The notes: generated by a model from the sequence alone, not told the origin. DNA of 64,000 bases from Hyphomicrobiales bacterium (GCA_017302635.1 JAFLCX010000002.1:1193979-1257978), one strand, 5' to 3'; positions 38,376 through 48,123 are shown, counted from the stretch's first letter. A program made the numbers and translations.

Positions 38376-40280
38376 ATGACAACGCCCGGTGGCCAGGCCT
38401 CGCGCCTCAATCCTGTTCTGATTGCCATCCTTGGCCTCGCGATTGGTGCTGCGGCCCTGTTCCTTGTGTTCCGCAAGCCGGCCACCCCGCCTCTCCCCCC
38501 CGCTGCGACGGCGTCGTCGCCAACCGTTCCCGCCGCCGTGACACCACCCGCGCCCGCGCCGAAACCGGTTGTTGTGATCGAGAAAGCGGAATGGCCCGGA
38601 AAATTCTACTCGTTCACGCTGAACGGGATCACCGTGACCGGCTCGAACCTCTCGAAGGCCGAAATCGAGGAATTGCTGCGTTCGGATAACGCTACTGCAC
38701 TGAAAGAACGTCTGGCAAAATTCAATGCCGACGAAATGAGGATTGCGTCGCTCGTCATCGAATCGCCAATCAAGGGCCAGACATCGACTACGACCTACGA
38801 AAACATGGTCGCGCGGCGTATTCAGGCCGGAATGTTCGGCGAAATCACCGTTCCGGTCATGCGCCAGACCGCAAGCCTCGCGAATGGTCCCGACAAGACC
38901 ATCGATTACACACTGGTCTCCAACCAGACGCGCATCGAGGCTTTCGATCTCCTCACCATCCTGCGTTGGGTGACCGAGGCAGACCCCTCGGGCAACGGCG
39001 CATTCAAGCCGATTTACGGGCAGTATTCGGTTGAATCGACCGAAGTCGCCGGTCAGCAATTCTCGGCATCCGTCGGCAAGGTGGCAATGACAGGCATGCG
39101 CGTGAAGCCGATGCGCCGCGCAATGACGGAGATGTGGCCCTCCCTCGAAGCCCTGATCGAGCAGTCAAAAAAACCGGATCCGGATTTCAATCTCGGTTTC
39201 GTGGCCGATCTGCTCGACATCTATGCCTCGCTCGATTTCGGCAGTTTTTCGATTGGCCCGGTTGCGGGTAAGATCACCGGGCTGGATCAGGCAAATGGCG
39301 AGTTCAAGTTTGCCGGGATGCGCTACACCAGCGGCGCGACCTCGCACGGAGAGATGGACCCCTTCGAGTTTGTGCGCCCGGATGGGGCGGTCCGGCTCAG
39401 GTCGACCAAATGGAATGGCGATTTCTACCAATTCATTTTTGCAACCCTGGCCAAGATCGGGCTCGAAAATCCGCCGGCCGATGCGAAACCTGAGGATATC
39501 GAGCGCCTGAAAGCTGCAGCCGCTCGCACCAGGGTTCCCGATTTCGGTTTCAGCCTCGCCGATCTCTCTGTTGACGTCCCGCCTGCCGGTCGCTCCAGCG
39601 AGCGAGTACGCTTTGCGTTCGACGAGATGGGCATGCGTTACGGCGCATTCGTCGGCATTACACCGACATCGGTCGGCGCGAGCATGAAAAAGTTCCAGAT
39701 GCCCATCCCTGCCGGCACGCGGGACGCTACGCTTCTGGCGCTGCGAGCCATGGGCTTTGAGACGCTGAACTGGTCGTTCAACCTGGATGGCGCTTGGGAC
39801 GAGGCAAAATCGGCGATCCTGTTCCGCGATCTGTCATCCAGTCTCGAGAACATGGGGTCTCTGGGTTTGAATTTCGAACTGGGCAATGTGCCTCGGTCGT
39901 TCTTCGAAAATCCGACTGCAAACTGGACGGCCGTGCTGTTGGGCGGCACCATTCGCCACACGAGCCTGATTCTGAGCAATCGCGGTGGATTCGAGAAGCT
40001 GGTCGGCGAGCTGGCCAGCAAACAGGGTAAGACCGCCGATCAGCTCCAGCAGGAAATGTCGGCCCTCGCGCCGGCAATCCTTGCCTCAATGATGGCCGGA
40101 CACCCCGATCTGAACGCGGTCAGTGATGCGATCGTGTCCTTCCTGCGTGGTCTCAACGAGCTTTCGCTCAAGGCGCGTGGCACCGATGCGGATGGCGTGA
40201 AAATGCTCGATCTCGCCGGAGCGAAAGCCAATCCGATCGCCTTCCTGCGCAAGTTGCGCCTTGAGGCGGCTGGGAAATAA
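38376..40280 (+). CDS. Unidentified membrane-anchored protein, 634 residues
   Basis: I do not recognise this family. N-terminal TM at about 13-32 (VLIAILGLAIGAAALFLVF), a Pro/Ala-rich periplasmic spacer (35-70), then about 560 residues without further TMs, rich in beta-strand-like alternation and paired GMRYGAF / GMRYTSG-type segments, suggesting an internal duplication. ATG 38376 has GGGGGAA just upstream. It stands alone on the plus strand between erpA and a convergent secreted protein. An envelope role is plausible from topology only. Confidence 0.8.
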   Translation: MTTPGGQASRLNPVLIAILGLAIGAAALFLVFRKPATPPLPPAATASSPTVPAAVTPPAPAPKPVVVIEKAEWPGKFYSFTLNGITVTGSNLSKAEIEELLRSDNATALKERLAKFNADEMRIASLVIESPIKGQTSTTTYENMVARRIQAGMFGEITVPVMRQTASLANGPDKTIDYTLVSNQTRIEAFDLLTILRWVTEADPSGNGAFKPIYGQYSVESTEVAGQQFSASVGKVAMTGMRVKPMRRAMTEMWPSLEALIEQSKKPDPDFNLGFVADLLDIYASLDFGSFSIGPVAGKITGLDQANGEFKFAGMRYTSGATSHGEMDPFEFVRPDGAVRLRSTKWNGDFYQFIFATLAKIGLENPPADAKPEDIERLKAAAARTRVPDFGFSLADLSVDVPPAGRSSERVRFAFDEMGMRYGAFVGITPTSVGASMKKFQMPIPAGTRDATLLALRAMGFETLNWSFNLDGAWDEAKSAILFRDLSSSLENMGSLGLNFELGNVPRSFFENPTANWTAVLLGGTIRHTSLILSNRGGFEKLVGELASKQGKTADQLQQEMSALAPAILASMMAGHPDLNAVSDAIVSFLRGLNELSLKARGTDADGVKMLDLAGAKANPIAFLRKLRLEAAGK

Positions 40281-40341
40281 ACCACTTAGGAGGGCTCGAA
40301 GCGGGTGCGCGGACCTTGCGCTCCTGACGAGCTTTTCATCC

Positions 40342-40764
40342 TCATTCCTTGCTGACGTGCCACGGTTTCCCGGCTGGCCGGAAGTGCACGATCCGTGCCT
40401 GCCCTTGGGCCGGAAAACGGACACCCCGCGCCCCGTCGCTGAGACAGGAAATCGCCATATCCAGTTTGAGAAATTCGCTGGGATCGCCGAAACGAAAACC
40501 CTTGGCTCGGGCTTCCCGCATGGTTCCCTCATAATTGCGGGCAATGTGCGCGCGACCGATCATCACGGCACGGGAATCGACGTCGGATTGTTCGCGGGCA
40601 TTGCAGGCTCGCGAGCCGGTTATGGTCATCACGTGCGTTACCACATGAACCTTCACGCCCTTGTAGCTGAAGACCTGCGTGCGCGACTGGGCCAGCGCCT
40701 CGGGCGATACGGCGAGCAGCAACAGGAAAACCGTCAAACCCGTTGACTGCAAACGAAACTGCAT
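40342..40764 (-). CDS. Small secreted protein of unknown function
   Basis: 140 residues with a clear signal peptide (LQSTGLTVFLLLLAVSPEALAQ, cleavage after ALA). The mature part of about 115 residues is basic with two cysteines (SRACNA and AISCLSD) that could form a disulfide in the periplasm. ATG 40764 has GGGGAGG six bases upstream; a longer frame to 40815 is less likely. It is downstream of maeB on the same strand with a 51-base gap. No family recognised. Confidence 0.75.
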   Translation of the reverse strand: MQFRLQSTGLTVFLLLLAVSPEALAQSRTQVFSYKGVKVHVVTHVMTITGSRACNAREQSDVDSRAVMIGRAHIARNYEGTMREARAKGFRFGDPSEFLKLDMAISCLSDGARGVRFPAQGQARIVHFRPAGKPWHVSKE

Positions 40765-40815
40765 CGACGCCTCCCCGCACCCACGCGGAGTAGAAGGACC
40801 TCGAAAAGTTGTCAA

Positions 40816-43107
40816 TCAACCGCCGCTGAAGCTGCCCTGTGCTTCCACAACGGCAATGGCTGTGAGGTTCACGACCCCGCGTGCCGTGGTCGTCGAGGTC
40901 GCGATATGGGCCGGAAACGCCGTGCCAAGCAGGATCGGGCCCACCGGCAGCGCGTCGCCGATCACTTTCGTGAGTTCGTTCGCGATATTCGCTGCATCGA
41001 GATCCGGCATCAGCAGGATATTCGCGACCCCATTCAGCCGCGAATTCGGCAGAACACGCTCTCGCACCTTGTCGGAGAGCGCCGAGTCGGCCTGCATTTC
41101 GCCGTCCACTTCGAGGTGCGGAGCACGCTCGGCAATGAGTTCGGCGGCGCGGCGCATCTTGCGTGCGCTCTCCGAGTCATGCGAGCCGAAATCCGAATGC
41201 GAGATCAGCGCGATTTTCGGCTCGATGCCGAAGCGCACGACCTCCTCGGCCGCGCGCATCGCAATATCGGCGAGTTGTTCGGCCGAAGGATCTTCGTTGA
41301 CGTGCGTATCCGCCATGAAGAACGCGCCTTTCGACGTGATCATCAACGACATCGCCGCCAGTTCCGTCACGCCCGGCGCGAGACCGATAACATCGCGGAT
41401 GATCTGGAGGCGCGAGCGATACCGCCCTTCGAGACCGCAGATCATGGCATCTGCGTCCCGGCGCCGCACAGCGATTGCGGCGATGATCGAGGAGTTGGTG
41501 CGCACATGCGTGCGGGCGGCATCCGGCGTGATGCCCTTGCGACCGGCAATCTCGAGATAGGTCGAGACATAATCGCGATAGCGCGGATCATCCTCGGGAT
41601 TGACGATCTCGAAATCGACACCGGGCCGGATCGCGAGGCCAAAGCGCTGGATGCGCGCCTCGATCACATGCGGACGGCCAACGAGAATCGGCCGCGCGAA
41701 TTTCTCCTCCACGGCGGTCTGCGCTGCGCGCAAGGCGCGCTCGTCCTCGCCCTCAGCGTAGATCACGCGCTTGGGGTCGGCCTTCGCAGCATTGAAGATC
41801 GGCTTCATGATGAAGCCCGAGCGGAACACAAAGCGACCGAGACTTTCCTGATAGGCGGCAAAATCCGCAATCGGCGCGCGGGCGACGCCGGTATCCATCG
41901 CGGCTTTCGCGACAGCCGGCGCGATGCGCAGGATGAGACGCGGATCGAACGGGCTCGGGATCAGGGAATCGGAGCCGAAATTGCGCGCTTCGCCACCATA
42001 GGCGCGAGCCACGACATCGGAGGGCGCCTCGCGTGCGAGCTCGGCGATGGCACGCACGGCCGCAAGCTTCATTTCCTCGTTGATCGTGGTCGCCGCACAA
42101 TCGAGCGCGCCCCGGAACATGTAAGGAAAGCACAGGACGTTGTTGACCTGATTGGGATAATCGGAGCGCCCGGTGCAAATCATCGCATCGGGACGCGCGG
42201 CATAAGCCACCTCCGGCATGATTTCCGGGTTCGGGTTCGCGAGCGCCATGATCAGCGGCTTTTCCGCCATCATCTTCAGGAGTTCCGGCTTGAGCACCCC
42301 CGCCGCCGAAAGGCCCAGAAAGATATCCGCGCCTGGAATGATATCGGCGAGCTTGCGCGCCGTCGTGTCCTGCTCATAAACCGATTTCCAGCGGTCCATC
42401 AGCGCCTCGCGGCCCTTGTAGACCACCCCCTCGATATCGGTGACCCAGATGTTCTCGCGCTTCACGCCAAGCGAGACGAGCAGGTTGAGGCAGGCAAGTG
42501 CCGCCGCGCCGGCGCCGGATGTGACAAGCTTGACCTGATCGAGCTTCTTGCCCGCCAGCGCCATCGCGTTGAGAACCGCCGCCGCCACAATGATTGCGGT
42601 GCCGTGCTGATCATCATGAAAAACGGGGATGTTCATGCGCTCGCGGCATTGCGCCTCGACCTCAAAACATTCCGGTGCCTTGATGTCCTCAAGGTTGATA
42701 CCGCCGAAGGTTGGCTCAAGCGCGCAGATCACATCAACAAGCGGCTGGACGCGTTTCTCATCAACCTCGATATCGAATACGTCGATGCCGGCGAATTTCT
42801 TGAAGAGAACCGCCTTGCCCTCCATCACCGGCTTCGAGGCCAGCGGGCCGATATCGCCCAGACCGAGCACGGCGGTGCCGTTGGTGATCACGGCCACCAG
42901 GTTCTGGCGGATGGTGAGATTGGCGGCCTCCGCCGGATTTTCGGCAATCGCCTCACAGGCGGCAGCAACGCCGGGTGAATAGGCCAACGCGAGGTCCCGC
43001 TGGTTGCCCAGTGGTTTGGTGGCCACGATTTCAAGTTTGCCGGGCTTCGGCAGCCGATGATAGACGATCGCGCCCTCGCGCAGATCTTTCGACATTTCCA
43101 CCGGCAT
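40816..43107 (-). CDS. maeB: NADP-dependent malic enzyme with phosphotransacetylase-like domain (MaeB type)
   Basis: Oxidative decarboxylation of malate to pyruvate with NADP (or NAD). 763 residues: malic enzyme N-terminal and NAD-binding domains to about residue 430 ([46 protein letters not shown]), then a C-terminal phosphotransacetylase-like domain that is regulatory in homologues. ATG 43107 has GAGGGG at good spacing. Divergent from the plus-strand PhnA-C gene; the 241-bp gap holds both promoters. Confidence 0.95.
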   Translation of the reverse strand: MPVEMSKDLREGAIVYHRLPKPGKLEIVATKPLGNQRDLALAYSPGVAAACEAIAENPAEAANLTIRQNLVAVITNGTAVLGLGDIGPLASKPVMEGKAVLFKKFAGIDVFDIEVDEKRVQPLVDVICALEPTFGGINLEDIKAPECFEVEAQCRERMNIPVFHDDQHGTAIIVAAAVLNAMALAGKKLDQVKLVTSGAGAAALACLNLLVSLGVKRENIWVTDIEGVVYKGREALMDRWKSVYEQDTTARKLADIIPGADIFLGLSAAGVLKPELLKMMAEKPLIMALANPNPEIMPEVAYAARPDAMICTGRSDYPNQVNNVLCFPYMFRGALDCAATTINEEMKLAAVRAIAELAREAPSDVVARAYGGEARNFGSDSLIPSPFDPRLILRIAPAVAKAAMDTGVARAPIADFAAYQESLGRFVFRSGFIMKPIFNAAKADPKRVIYAEGEDERALRAAQTAVEEKFARPILVGRPHVIEARIQRFGLAIRPGVDFEIVNPEDDPRYRDYVSTYLEIAGRKGITPDAARTHVRTNSSIIAAIAVRRRDADAMICGLEGRYRSRLQIIRDVIGLAPGVTELAAMSLMITSKGAFFMADTHVNEDPSAEQLADIAMRAAEEVVRFGIEPKIALISHSDFGSHDSESARKMRRAAELIAERAPHLEVDGEMQADSALSDKVRERVLPNSRLNGVANILLMPDLDAANIANELTKVIGDALPVGPILLGTAFPAHIATSTTTARGVVNLTAIAVVEAQGSFSGG

Positions 43108-43348
43108 GGTCGCCCCTCGCTCCCGAAATTCGTGTTCTTGTCGAGTTTGGAAGGGGATTGACCCCACCGCATCTCATACTTTCGGTTACAGGAAAGCGGG
43201 CCGGGTTGCGAGGGGGTTGGCGTAACATGAGCCATGCCAAAGGCGCATTGCGCTTGTTCCCGTGCTGAACGAATTTGCTCCCCTTGCGTGGGAATCATGC
43301 CAACTGGGCGAATGGAACGACCGCCGCCCGCGCTTTCGAGGACAAGAC

Positions 43349-43561
43349 ATGACGACACGTGACAGCAACGGCACCCCGCTTTCCGAGGGCGACTCGGTCA
43401 CACTGATCAAGGATCTCAAGGTCAAAGGGACATCAGTAACGCTCAAGCGCGGCACGATGGTCAAAGGCATTCACCTCACCGATGATCCTGCCGAGATCGA
43501 ATGCCGGGTTGAAAGAGTGAAAGGGCTCGTGCTGCGGACTGAATTCGTGAAAAAGGCATAA
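43349..43561 (+). CDS. PhnA/YjdM C-terminal-domain protein
   Basis: 70 residues matching the C-terminal domain of PhnA/YjdM (DSNGTPLSEGDSVTLIKDLK and VKGLVLRTEFVKKA). The N-terminal zinc ribbon of E. coli YjdM is absent, which is common in alphaproteobacteria. The older name 'alkylphosphonate utilisation protein' is not evidence of phosphonate metabolism. ATG 43349 has GAGGAC upstream. Function unknown. Confidence 0.85.
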   Translation: MTTRDSNGTPLSEGDSVTLIKDLKVKGTSVTLKRGTMVKGIHLTDDPAEIECRVERVKGLVLRTEFVKKA

Positions 43562-43601
43562 TCACCGAACAAGCACACTGCACTGGAGCCCTTTCAGCCG
43601 C

Positions 43602-44324
43602 ATGTCCGTTTCCGATGACCCCGAGCAGCACAGCTTTGAGCGCCTTCTGCGCTTTTCCGGTCCGATCAATGGACCGGAGCAGAGACGCGCGGCCTGGATG
43701 GACCTGCTGTTTCGCGATCAGGGCATCTGGCGACTGTTCTGGAAAAACAGGCGCAAGTTTGCCGCTCGGGCCTGGCGATCCAACCAGCCGATGCCGCGCG
43801 ATATCCGCTGGGCTGCTGATCAGGGCATCCGGACGATCATCAATGCGCGTCACGATGCCGGGCGGCATGGCGGGCATGCACTGGCGAAAGAAGCCGCGCT
43901 GGATGCCGGTCTGGCCTATATCACGCTGGAATCGTCTCCCATTTTCTCGCGGGCTGCCCCGTCGCGGGAGGCTCTGCTCGGTGCGGCCGAAGTGCTGCTC
44001 GCGGCACCGGGCCCCGTGCTGATCCATTGCAAATCGGGCGCCGACCGCGCCGGGTTCCTCAGCGCCCTCTACCGGATCGTCGTCGAAGGGCACACGGTGC
44101 ACGATGCCGCTGCCGAACTCACATTGCGGCACCTGCACTTCGCGCGCTCGAAAACCGGGATTCTCGACGCCGTCTTCGCGGCCTATCTCGCCGAGACTGC
44201 CACAACCGGCAAGCCATTCCTCGATTGGGTTCGCGACGATTACAATCCTGAAGCCATCACGAAACGCTTCCGGGCCGGCTTTTTGTCCGACATACTGGAT
44301 CGCTTCATCCTGCGGCGCGAATAA
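43602..44324 (+). CDS. Tyrosine/dual-specificity phosphatase-like protein
   Basis: 240 residues with the PTP signature HCKSGADRAG: nucleophile C143 and R149 of Cx5R, and an upstream general-acid region around residues 80-90 (NARHDAGRHGG). A long basic N-terminal segment (about 1-65) and a C-terminal extension flank the domain. It precedes the CDP-sugar module, and such phosphatases often accompany surface polysaccharide loci, where they act on a tyrosine autokinase or glycan lipid; neither partner is in the window. Confidence 0.85.
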   Translation: MSVSDDPEQHSFERLLRFSGPINGPEQRRAAWMDLLFRDQGIWRLFWKNRRKFAARAWRSNQPMPRDIRWAADQGIRTIINARHDAGRHGGHALAKEAALDAGLAYITLESSPIFSRAAPSREALLGAAEVLLAAPGPVLIHCKSGADRAGFLSALYRIVVEGHTVHDAAAELTLRHLHFARSKTGILDAVFAAYLAETATTGKPFLDWVRDDYNPEAITKRFRAGFLSDILDRFILRRE

Positions 44325-44350
44325 GCCTGGATGGCCGTGAGTGCGCCCGG

Positions 44351-44379
44351 TTGAAATCGCACCACGGCGCGCCTACCAC
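44351..44379 (+). promoter_or_regulatory. Possible promoter of the CDP-sugar module
   Basis: TTGAAA (44351-44356), 17-base spacer, TACCAC (44374-44379), in the 141-bp gap before the CDP-glucose dehydratase gene. Spacing is ideal and hexamers moderate. Confidence 0.35.
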
Positions 44380-44465
44380 AATGAACGGAAACGCGTGAGG
44401 ATTCGCGCCGCAACCGGGCTGGGGCTGGGCATGAACAGAGCGGAAAGCTCACCGGGGCAACTGAA

Positions 44466-45542
44466 ATGACGACCGCTCGCCTGCCCGATCCAACCTTCTG
44501 GGCCGGCAAGCATGTCTTGCTCACCGGCCACACCGGCTTCAAGGGGGGGTGGCTCGCCCTCTGGCTAAAAACGCTCGGCGCGAAGGTCACAGGATTGGCG
44601 CTCGCCCCCGAGACAAAACCCAGCCTGTTTGAACTCGCGGATATCGGCTCCTGCTGTCGGTCGGAGATCGCGGATCTGCGAGACGCGGCAGCCGTTCGCA
44701 ATATTGTCGCAGCGACGAAGCCCGAAATCGTTCTGCATCTCGCCGCGCAGGCCCTCGTGCGGCGATCCTACCGCGAGCCGGGCGCGACCTTTGCCACAAA
44801 TGCGCAAGGCACCGCGAACCTGCTGGATGCCCTGGCAGGACAGCCGCAACTTCAGGCCGTGCTCGCCATCACCTCCGACAAGGTCTACGCCAACGACGAA
44901 ACCGGCCGTGCGTTCCGCGAAGACGACGCGCTCGGTGGCCATGATCCCTATTCGCTTTCGAAGGCGGCGGCCGAGCATGTGGTGGCCGGATTCCGCGTCG
45001 CGGTTTTCGACAAGGCGGGTGTCGCGCTTGCGACCGCGCGCGGCGGCAATGTGATCGGCGGCGGCGATTATTCTGAAGATCGCATCGTGCCGGATATCGT
45101 GCGCGCTGCTGCCTCCGGCACGCCGCTTGTTCTGCGCAACCCTTCAGCCACAAGGCCATGGCAGCACGTGCTGGATTGCCTGTGCGGTTATCTGGTCTTC
45201 GCCGAGAAACTGGCGCGCGGCGAGAATGCCCCCCACGCCCTCAATATTGGCCCGGACCCGGCCGAAATCATCACGGTTTCTGATATCGCGGAAGCGATGC
45301 TGCCGGGCTTGGGTGCAAACTCGCCCTGGCAGCGTGATGCTTCCGCAGCCGGTGCGCCGCGCGAGATGCACTCGCTCTCGCTCGATCCGGCGCGGGCGCG
45401 CGGGCTCGGCATTCGGGATCGCCTGCCCGGCCGCCTCGCCCTCGACTGGACCGCCGAATGGTATCGCGCCCATGCGAGCGGAGCGGATGCCCGCGATTTG
45501 ACGAACAGGCAGATCGCGGATTACGCCGCGCTGCCGTGCTGA
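44466..45542 (+). CDS. rfbG: CDP-glucose 4,6-dehydratase
   Basis: SDR enzyme converting CDP-D-glucose to CDP-4-keto-6-deoxyglucose. 358 residues with FWAGKHVLLTGHTGFKGGWL (11-30; cofactor-binding GxxGxxG and the RfbG-specific GHTGFKGGW), catalytic TSDKVY (136-141) and YSLSK (Y162, K166). These features separate it from dTDP-glucose dehydratases. It opens a four-gene unit. The partner rfbF, making CDP-glucose, is not in the window. Confidence 0.9.
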   Translation: MTTARLPDPTFWAGKHVLLTGHTGFKGGWLALWLKTLGAKVTGLALAPETKPSLFELADIGSCCRSEIADLRDAAAVRNIVAATKPEIVLHLAAQALVRRSYREPGATFATNAQGTANLLDALAGQPQLQAVLAITSDKVYANDETGRAFREDDALGGHDPYSLSKAAAEHVVAGFRVAVFDKAGVALATARGGNVIGGGDYSEDRIVPDIVRAAASGTPLVLRNPSATRPWQHVLDCLCGYLVFAEKLARGENAPHALNIGPDPAEIITVSDIAEAMLPGLGANSPWQRDASAAGAPREMHSLSLDPARARGLGIRDRLPGRLALDWTAEWYRAHASGADARDLTNRQIADYAALPC

Positions 45543-45545
45543 GGA

Positions 45546-46787
45546 ATGCCGATGAAACCCGTCTGCCGTTTCTGTTCCACGCCCCTGGCTGAACCGATGA
45601 TCGACCTCGGACAGCAGCCGCTGGCCAATTCCAACCTCAGGCCGGGGCAGCAGAAATCCGAACGGCGTTTCCCGCTGGTTGTCAGCGGCTGCCCGTCCTG
45701 CCTGCTGGTGCAAGCCGACCATTCCGTACCGGCGGATGCGATTTTCAACGAGGATTACGCCTATTTCTCATCCTATGCGACGAGCTGGGTCGCCCATGCG
45801 CGGCGATACGCCGAGGCGATGATCGCGCGGTTCGGGCTTGGCCCCGCTTCGCTGGTGGCGGAAGCGGCCTCGAATGATGGCTACCTGCTCCAGCATTTTC
45901 ATGCACGGGGCATTCCGGTTCTCGGGATCGAGCCGACCGCCAACACCGCTGAAGCCGCGCGCGCCAAGGGTATCGAGACGGTGGTCGATTTCTTTAGCGA
46001 GAAACTCGGAGCGAAGCTTGCTGGCGATGGCAAGGCGGCTGACCTGATCGCCGCCAACAACGTGCTCGCCCATGTGCCGGATATCCGCGATTTTGTGACT
46101 GGCTTTGCCCGCATGCTGAAGCCGGAAGGTGTAGCGACCTTCGAGTTTCCGCATCTTCTCAACATGATCCGGCTCGTGCAGTTCGACACCATCTACCACG
46201 AGCACTATTCCTATCTCTCGCTCACGGCCGTCAAACGCATTTTCGAAGCCTGCGGCTTGAGGGTGTTCGATATCGAGCGGCTTGCGACGCATGGCGGCTC
46301 ATTGCGGGTGTTTGCCTGCCGGAATGAAGCTGCCCATGCCGAAACGGCGGCAGTTGCGGCCTGCCTCGCCGAGGAGCGCGACGCCGGGCTCGCCGATGCA
46401 TCCAGCGATGCTTATCGAGGTTTTCAGGCGAAGGCCGAGCATGCGCGCGCCTCATTTCTGGAATTTCTGGCCAAAGCGAAGGCCGAGGGCAAAACTGTCG
46501 CCGGCTATGGCGCAGCGGCGAAAGGCAACACCTTCCTCAACTTCTGTGGCGTGAATGCCGCCGATATCAACCTGATCGCCGACGCGAGCCACGCGAAGCA
46601 GGGCCGTCTCGCGCCGGGCACGCATATCCCGATCGTCTCGCCTGACGCTTTGCGTGCCGCGAAGCCGGATTATGTCGTGATCCTGCCGTGGAATCTTGCC
46701 GAAGAAATCTCGAAATCCATGAGCGACATCCGGGCGCATGGCGGGCGTTTCGTGATTGCGATCCCGGAAACGCGCATCCTCCCATGA
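45546..46787 (+). CDS. NDP-sugar C-methyltransferase (NovU/TylC3/TcaB9-like)
   Basis: 413 residues with the three-domain layout of sugar C-methyltransferases: N-terminal zinc site (C7, C10, C49, C52), a SAM-binding domain (LVAEAASNDGYLL, near 103-115) and a C-terminal domain containing GYGAAAKGNTFLN. The hallmark YHEHYSYLSL is at 217-226; in relatives its Tyr/Glu/His act in deprotonating the carbon next to the keto group. It starts three bases after rfbG and overlaps the epimerase gene (ATGA). The product is a CDP-4-keto-6-deoxyhexose C-methylated at C3 or C5; the position cannot be told by eye. Confidence 0.85.
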   Translation: MPMKPVCRFCSTPLAEPMIDLGQQPLANSNLRPGQQKSERRFPLVVSGCPSCLLVQADHSVPADAIFNEDYAYFSSYATSWVAHARRYAEAMIARFGLGPASLVAEAASNDGYLLQHFHARGIPVLGIEPTANTAEAARAKGIETVVDFFSEKLGAKLAGDGKAADLIAANNVLAHVPDIRDFVTGFARMLKPEGVATFEFPHLLNMIRLVQFDTIYHEHYSYLSLTAVKRIFEACGLRVFDIERLATHGGSLRVFACRNEAAHAETAAVAACLAEERDAGLADASSDAYRGFQAKAEHARASFLEFLAKAKAEGKTVAGYGAAAKGNTFLNFCGVNAADINLIADASHAKQGRLAPGTHIPIVSPDALRAAKPDYVVILPWNLAEEISKSMSDIRAHGGRFVIAIPETRILP

Positions 46788-47320
46788 TTTTTGAGGAAAC
46801 CGCCCTCCCCGGTGTTCTCCGCGTCCGCCAGACGCCCAACCGGGACGAGCGCGGGCATTTCTCGCGCCTCTATTGCCCGGAGGAGTTTGCTCGTGCCGGG
46901 ATTTCCTTCACGTCGACCCAGATCAACCTTTCACACAACGCGGCGAAGCACACCTTGCGCGGGCTGCACTGGCAGGATCCGCCCTTCGCTGAAGCCAAAT
47001 TTATCCGCGTGACGCAGGGCGCTATCTTCGAGGTGGTTGTCGATATCCGCCCGGAGAGCCCCACCCGCCACCGGCACATCACGCTGGAACTCGATGCGAG
47101 GCTCGGCGATGGGCTTTTCATCCCCGAGGGATTTGCGCACGGGTTTCTCACCCTCGAGCCCGAGACCGACATTCTCTACCAGATGGGGCGGCTCTATGAG
47201 CCCGGTCATGCGCTCGGTCTGCGATGGGATGACCCCGCCCTCGGCATTCGTTGGCCTGCGCCCCCTGCCGTGCTCGGCGCCGCGGATCGGAACTGGCCGC
47301 TGATCAGGGCTGGCTCATGA
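46784..47320 (+). CDS. dTDP-4-dehydrorhamnose 3,5-epimerase-like (RmlC family)
   Basis: 178-residue cupin of the RmlC family: catalytic base H62 in RGLHWQDPP, Y132 in DILYQMGRLYEP and the metal-independent barrel motif IPEGFAHGF. ATG 46784 overlaps the methyltransferase stop. In this context it should epimerise a CDP-4-keto sugar at C3 and/or C5 rather than dTDP-4-keto-rhamnose (inference from neighbours), as NovW does in noviose synthesis. Confidence 0.88.
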   Translation: MIFEETALPGVLRVRQTPNRDERGHFSRLYCPEEFARAGISFTSTQINLSHNAAKHTLRGLHWQDPPFAEAKFIRVTQGAIFEVVVDIRPESPTRHRHITLELDARLGDGLFIPEGFAHGFLTLEPETDILYQMGRLYEPGHALGLRWDDPALGIRWPAPPAVLGAADRNWPLIRAGS

Positions 47321-48123
47321 GCGAATATACTGTCTTCGGCGCGGGCGGCTTCATCGGATCGCGGCTATCCGCGACGCTCGAAGCGAAAGGCCATGCAGTG
47401 CGCCGCGTGCGACGCGATACCTGGCCAACGCGCGGTGAGGCATTGGGACACGTGATCTTCACCATCGGCATGACCGCCGATTTTCGCACCAAGCCGTTCG
47501 AGACAGTTGAATCACAGGTCGGCCTGCTCGCGCGTGCTTTGCACGACTACACATTCGAGAGTTTCCTCGCCCTCTCTTCGACACGGGTCTATCGCGGCGC
47601 TGAAAGCACTGCCGAGACCGCGCGGCTCTGCGTCTCGCCCGCTGAACCGGATGATCTCTACAACGCTACAAAAATTGCCGGTGAAGCTCTGTGCCTCGCC
47701 TTGCCGAACCCGGAAATCCGGGTCGTGCGCCTGTCCAACATTTATGGCTGGCCGGGACCTTCACAGAGTTTTCTCGCCTCTGTTCTCGAGGAAGCCGCGC
47801 GAACCGGAAGCGTGGCGTTTCGCACCGGACCTCGCTCGTCCAAGGATTACCTCGATATCGAGAGCGTGATTGCAGCCCTGACCCGCATTGCGGAATCGGG
47901 TCGCGAGCGGATTTACAATGTGGCGGCGGGCGTGAACGTCTCAAACGCCGAACTCGCCGCAGCGCTTGAGCGCGCAGGCGTCACCACGTGCTTCGAGCCG
48001 GGCGCGCCGGAGCCGGTTTTTCCGGTGATGGATGTATCACGTCTCGTTTCCGAGTTTGGGATCGTATCACCATCGCTGATCGAGCGGTTACCGACGCTGC
48101 TGAAAGCCGCGAAAGAGCGGTGA
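47317..48123 (+). CDS. NAD(P)-dependent SDR reductase/epimerase, last step of the CDP-sugar module
   Basis: 268 residues of extended-SDR type, shorter than most: GAGGFIG (8-14) for NAD(P), SSTRVY around 92-97 and the catalytic YNATK. ATGA overlap with the RmlC-like gene. By analogy with NovS, RfbD and GDP-fucose synthase it is likely a 4-ketoreductase finishing the sugar, but a 4-epimerase cannot be excluded. Its TGA abuts the convergent GT2 stop with no spacer. Confidence 0.82.
   Translation: MSEYTVFGAGGFIGSRLSATLEAKGHAVRRVRRDTWPTRGEALGHVIFTIGMTADFRTKPFETVESQVGLLARALHDYTFESFLALSSTRVYRGAESTAETARLCVSPAEPDDLYNATKIAGEALCLALPNPEIRVVRLSNIYGWPGPSQSFLASVLEEAARTGSVAFRTGPRSSKDYLDIESVIAALTRIAESGRERIYNVAAGVNVSNAELAAALERAGVTTCFEPGAPEPVFPVMDVSRLVSEFGIVSPSLIERLPTLLKAAKER

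Noticed and set aside
40281..40341. Possible bidirectional terminator between two convergent genes
   Set aside because: Only a 5-bp GCTCG/CGAGC pairing with a large loop; too weak to call.
40906..42978. 690-codon plus-strand ORF
   Set aside because: Antisense to maeB; no domain and shadow-like composition.
43120..43145. LexA-like GTTC-N7-GTTT upstream of maeB
   Set aside because: One mismatch in a core base, and no SOS logic for malic enzyme; treated as chance.
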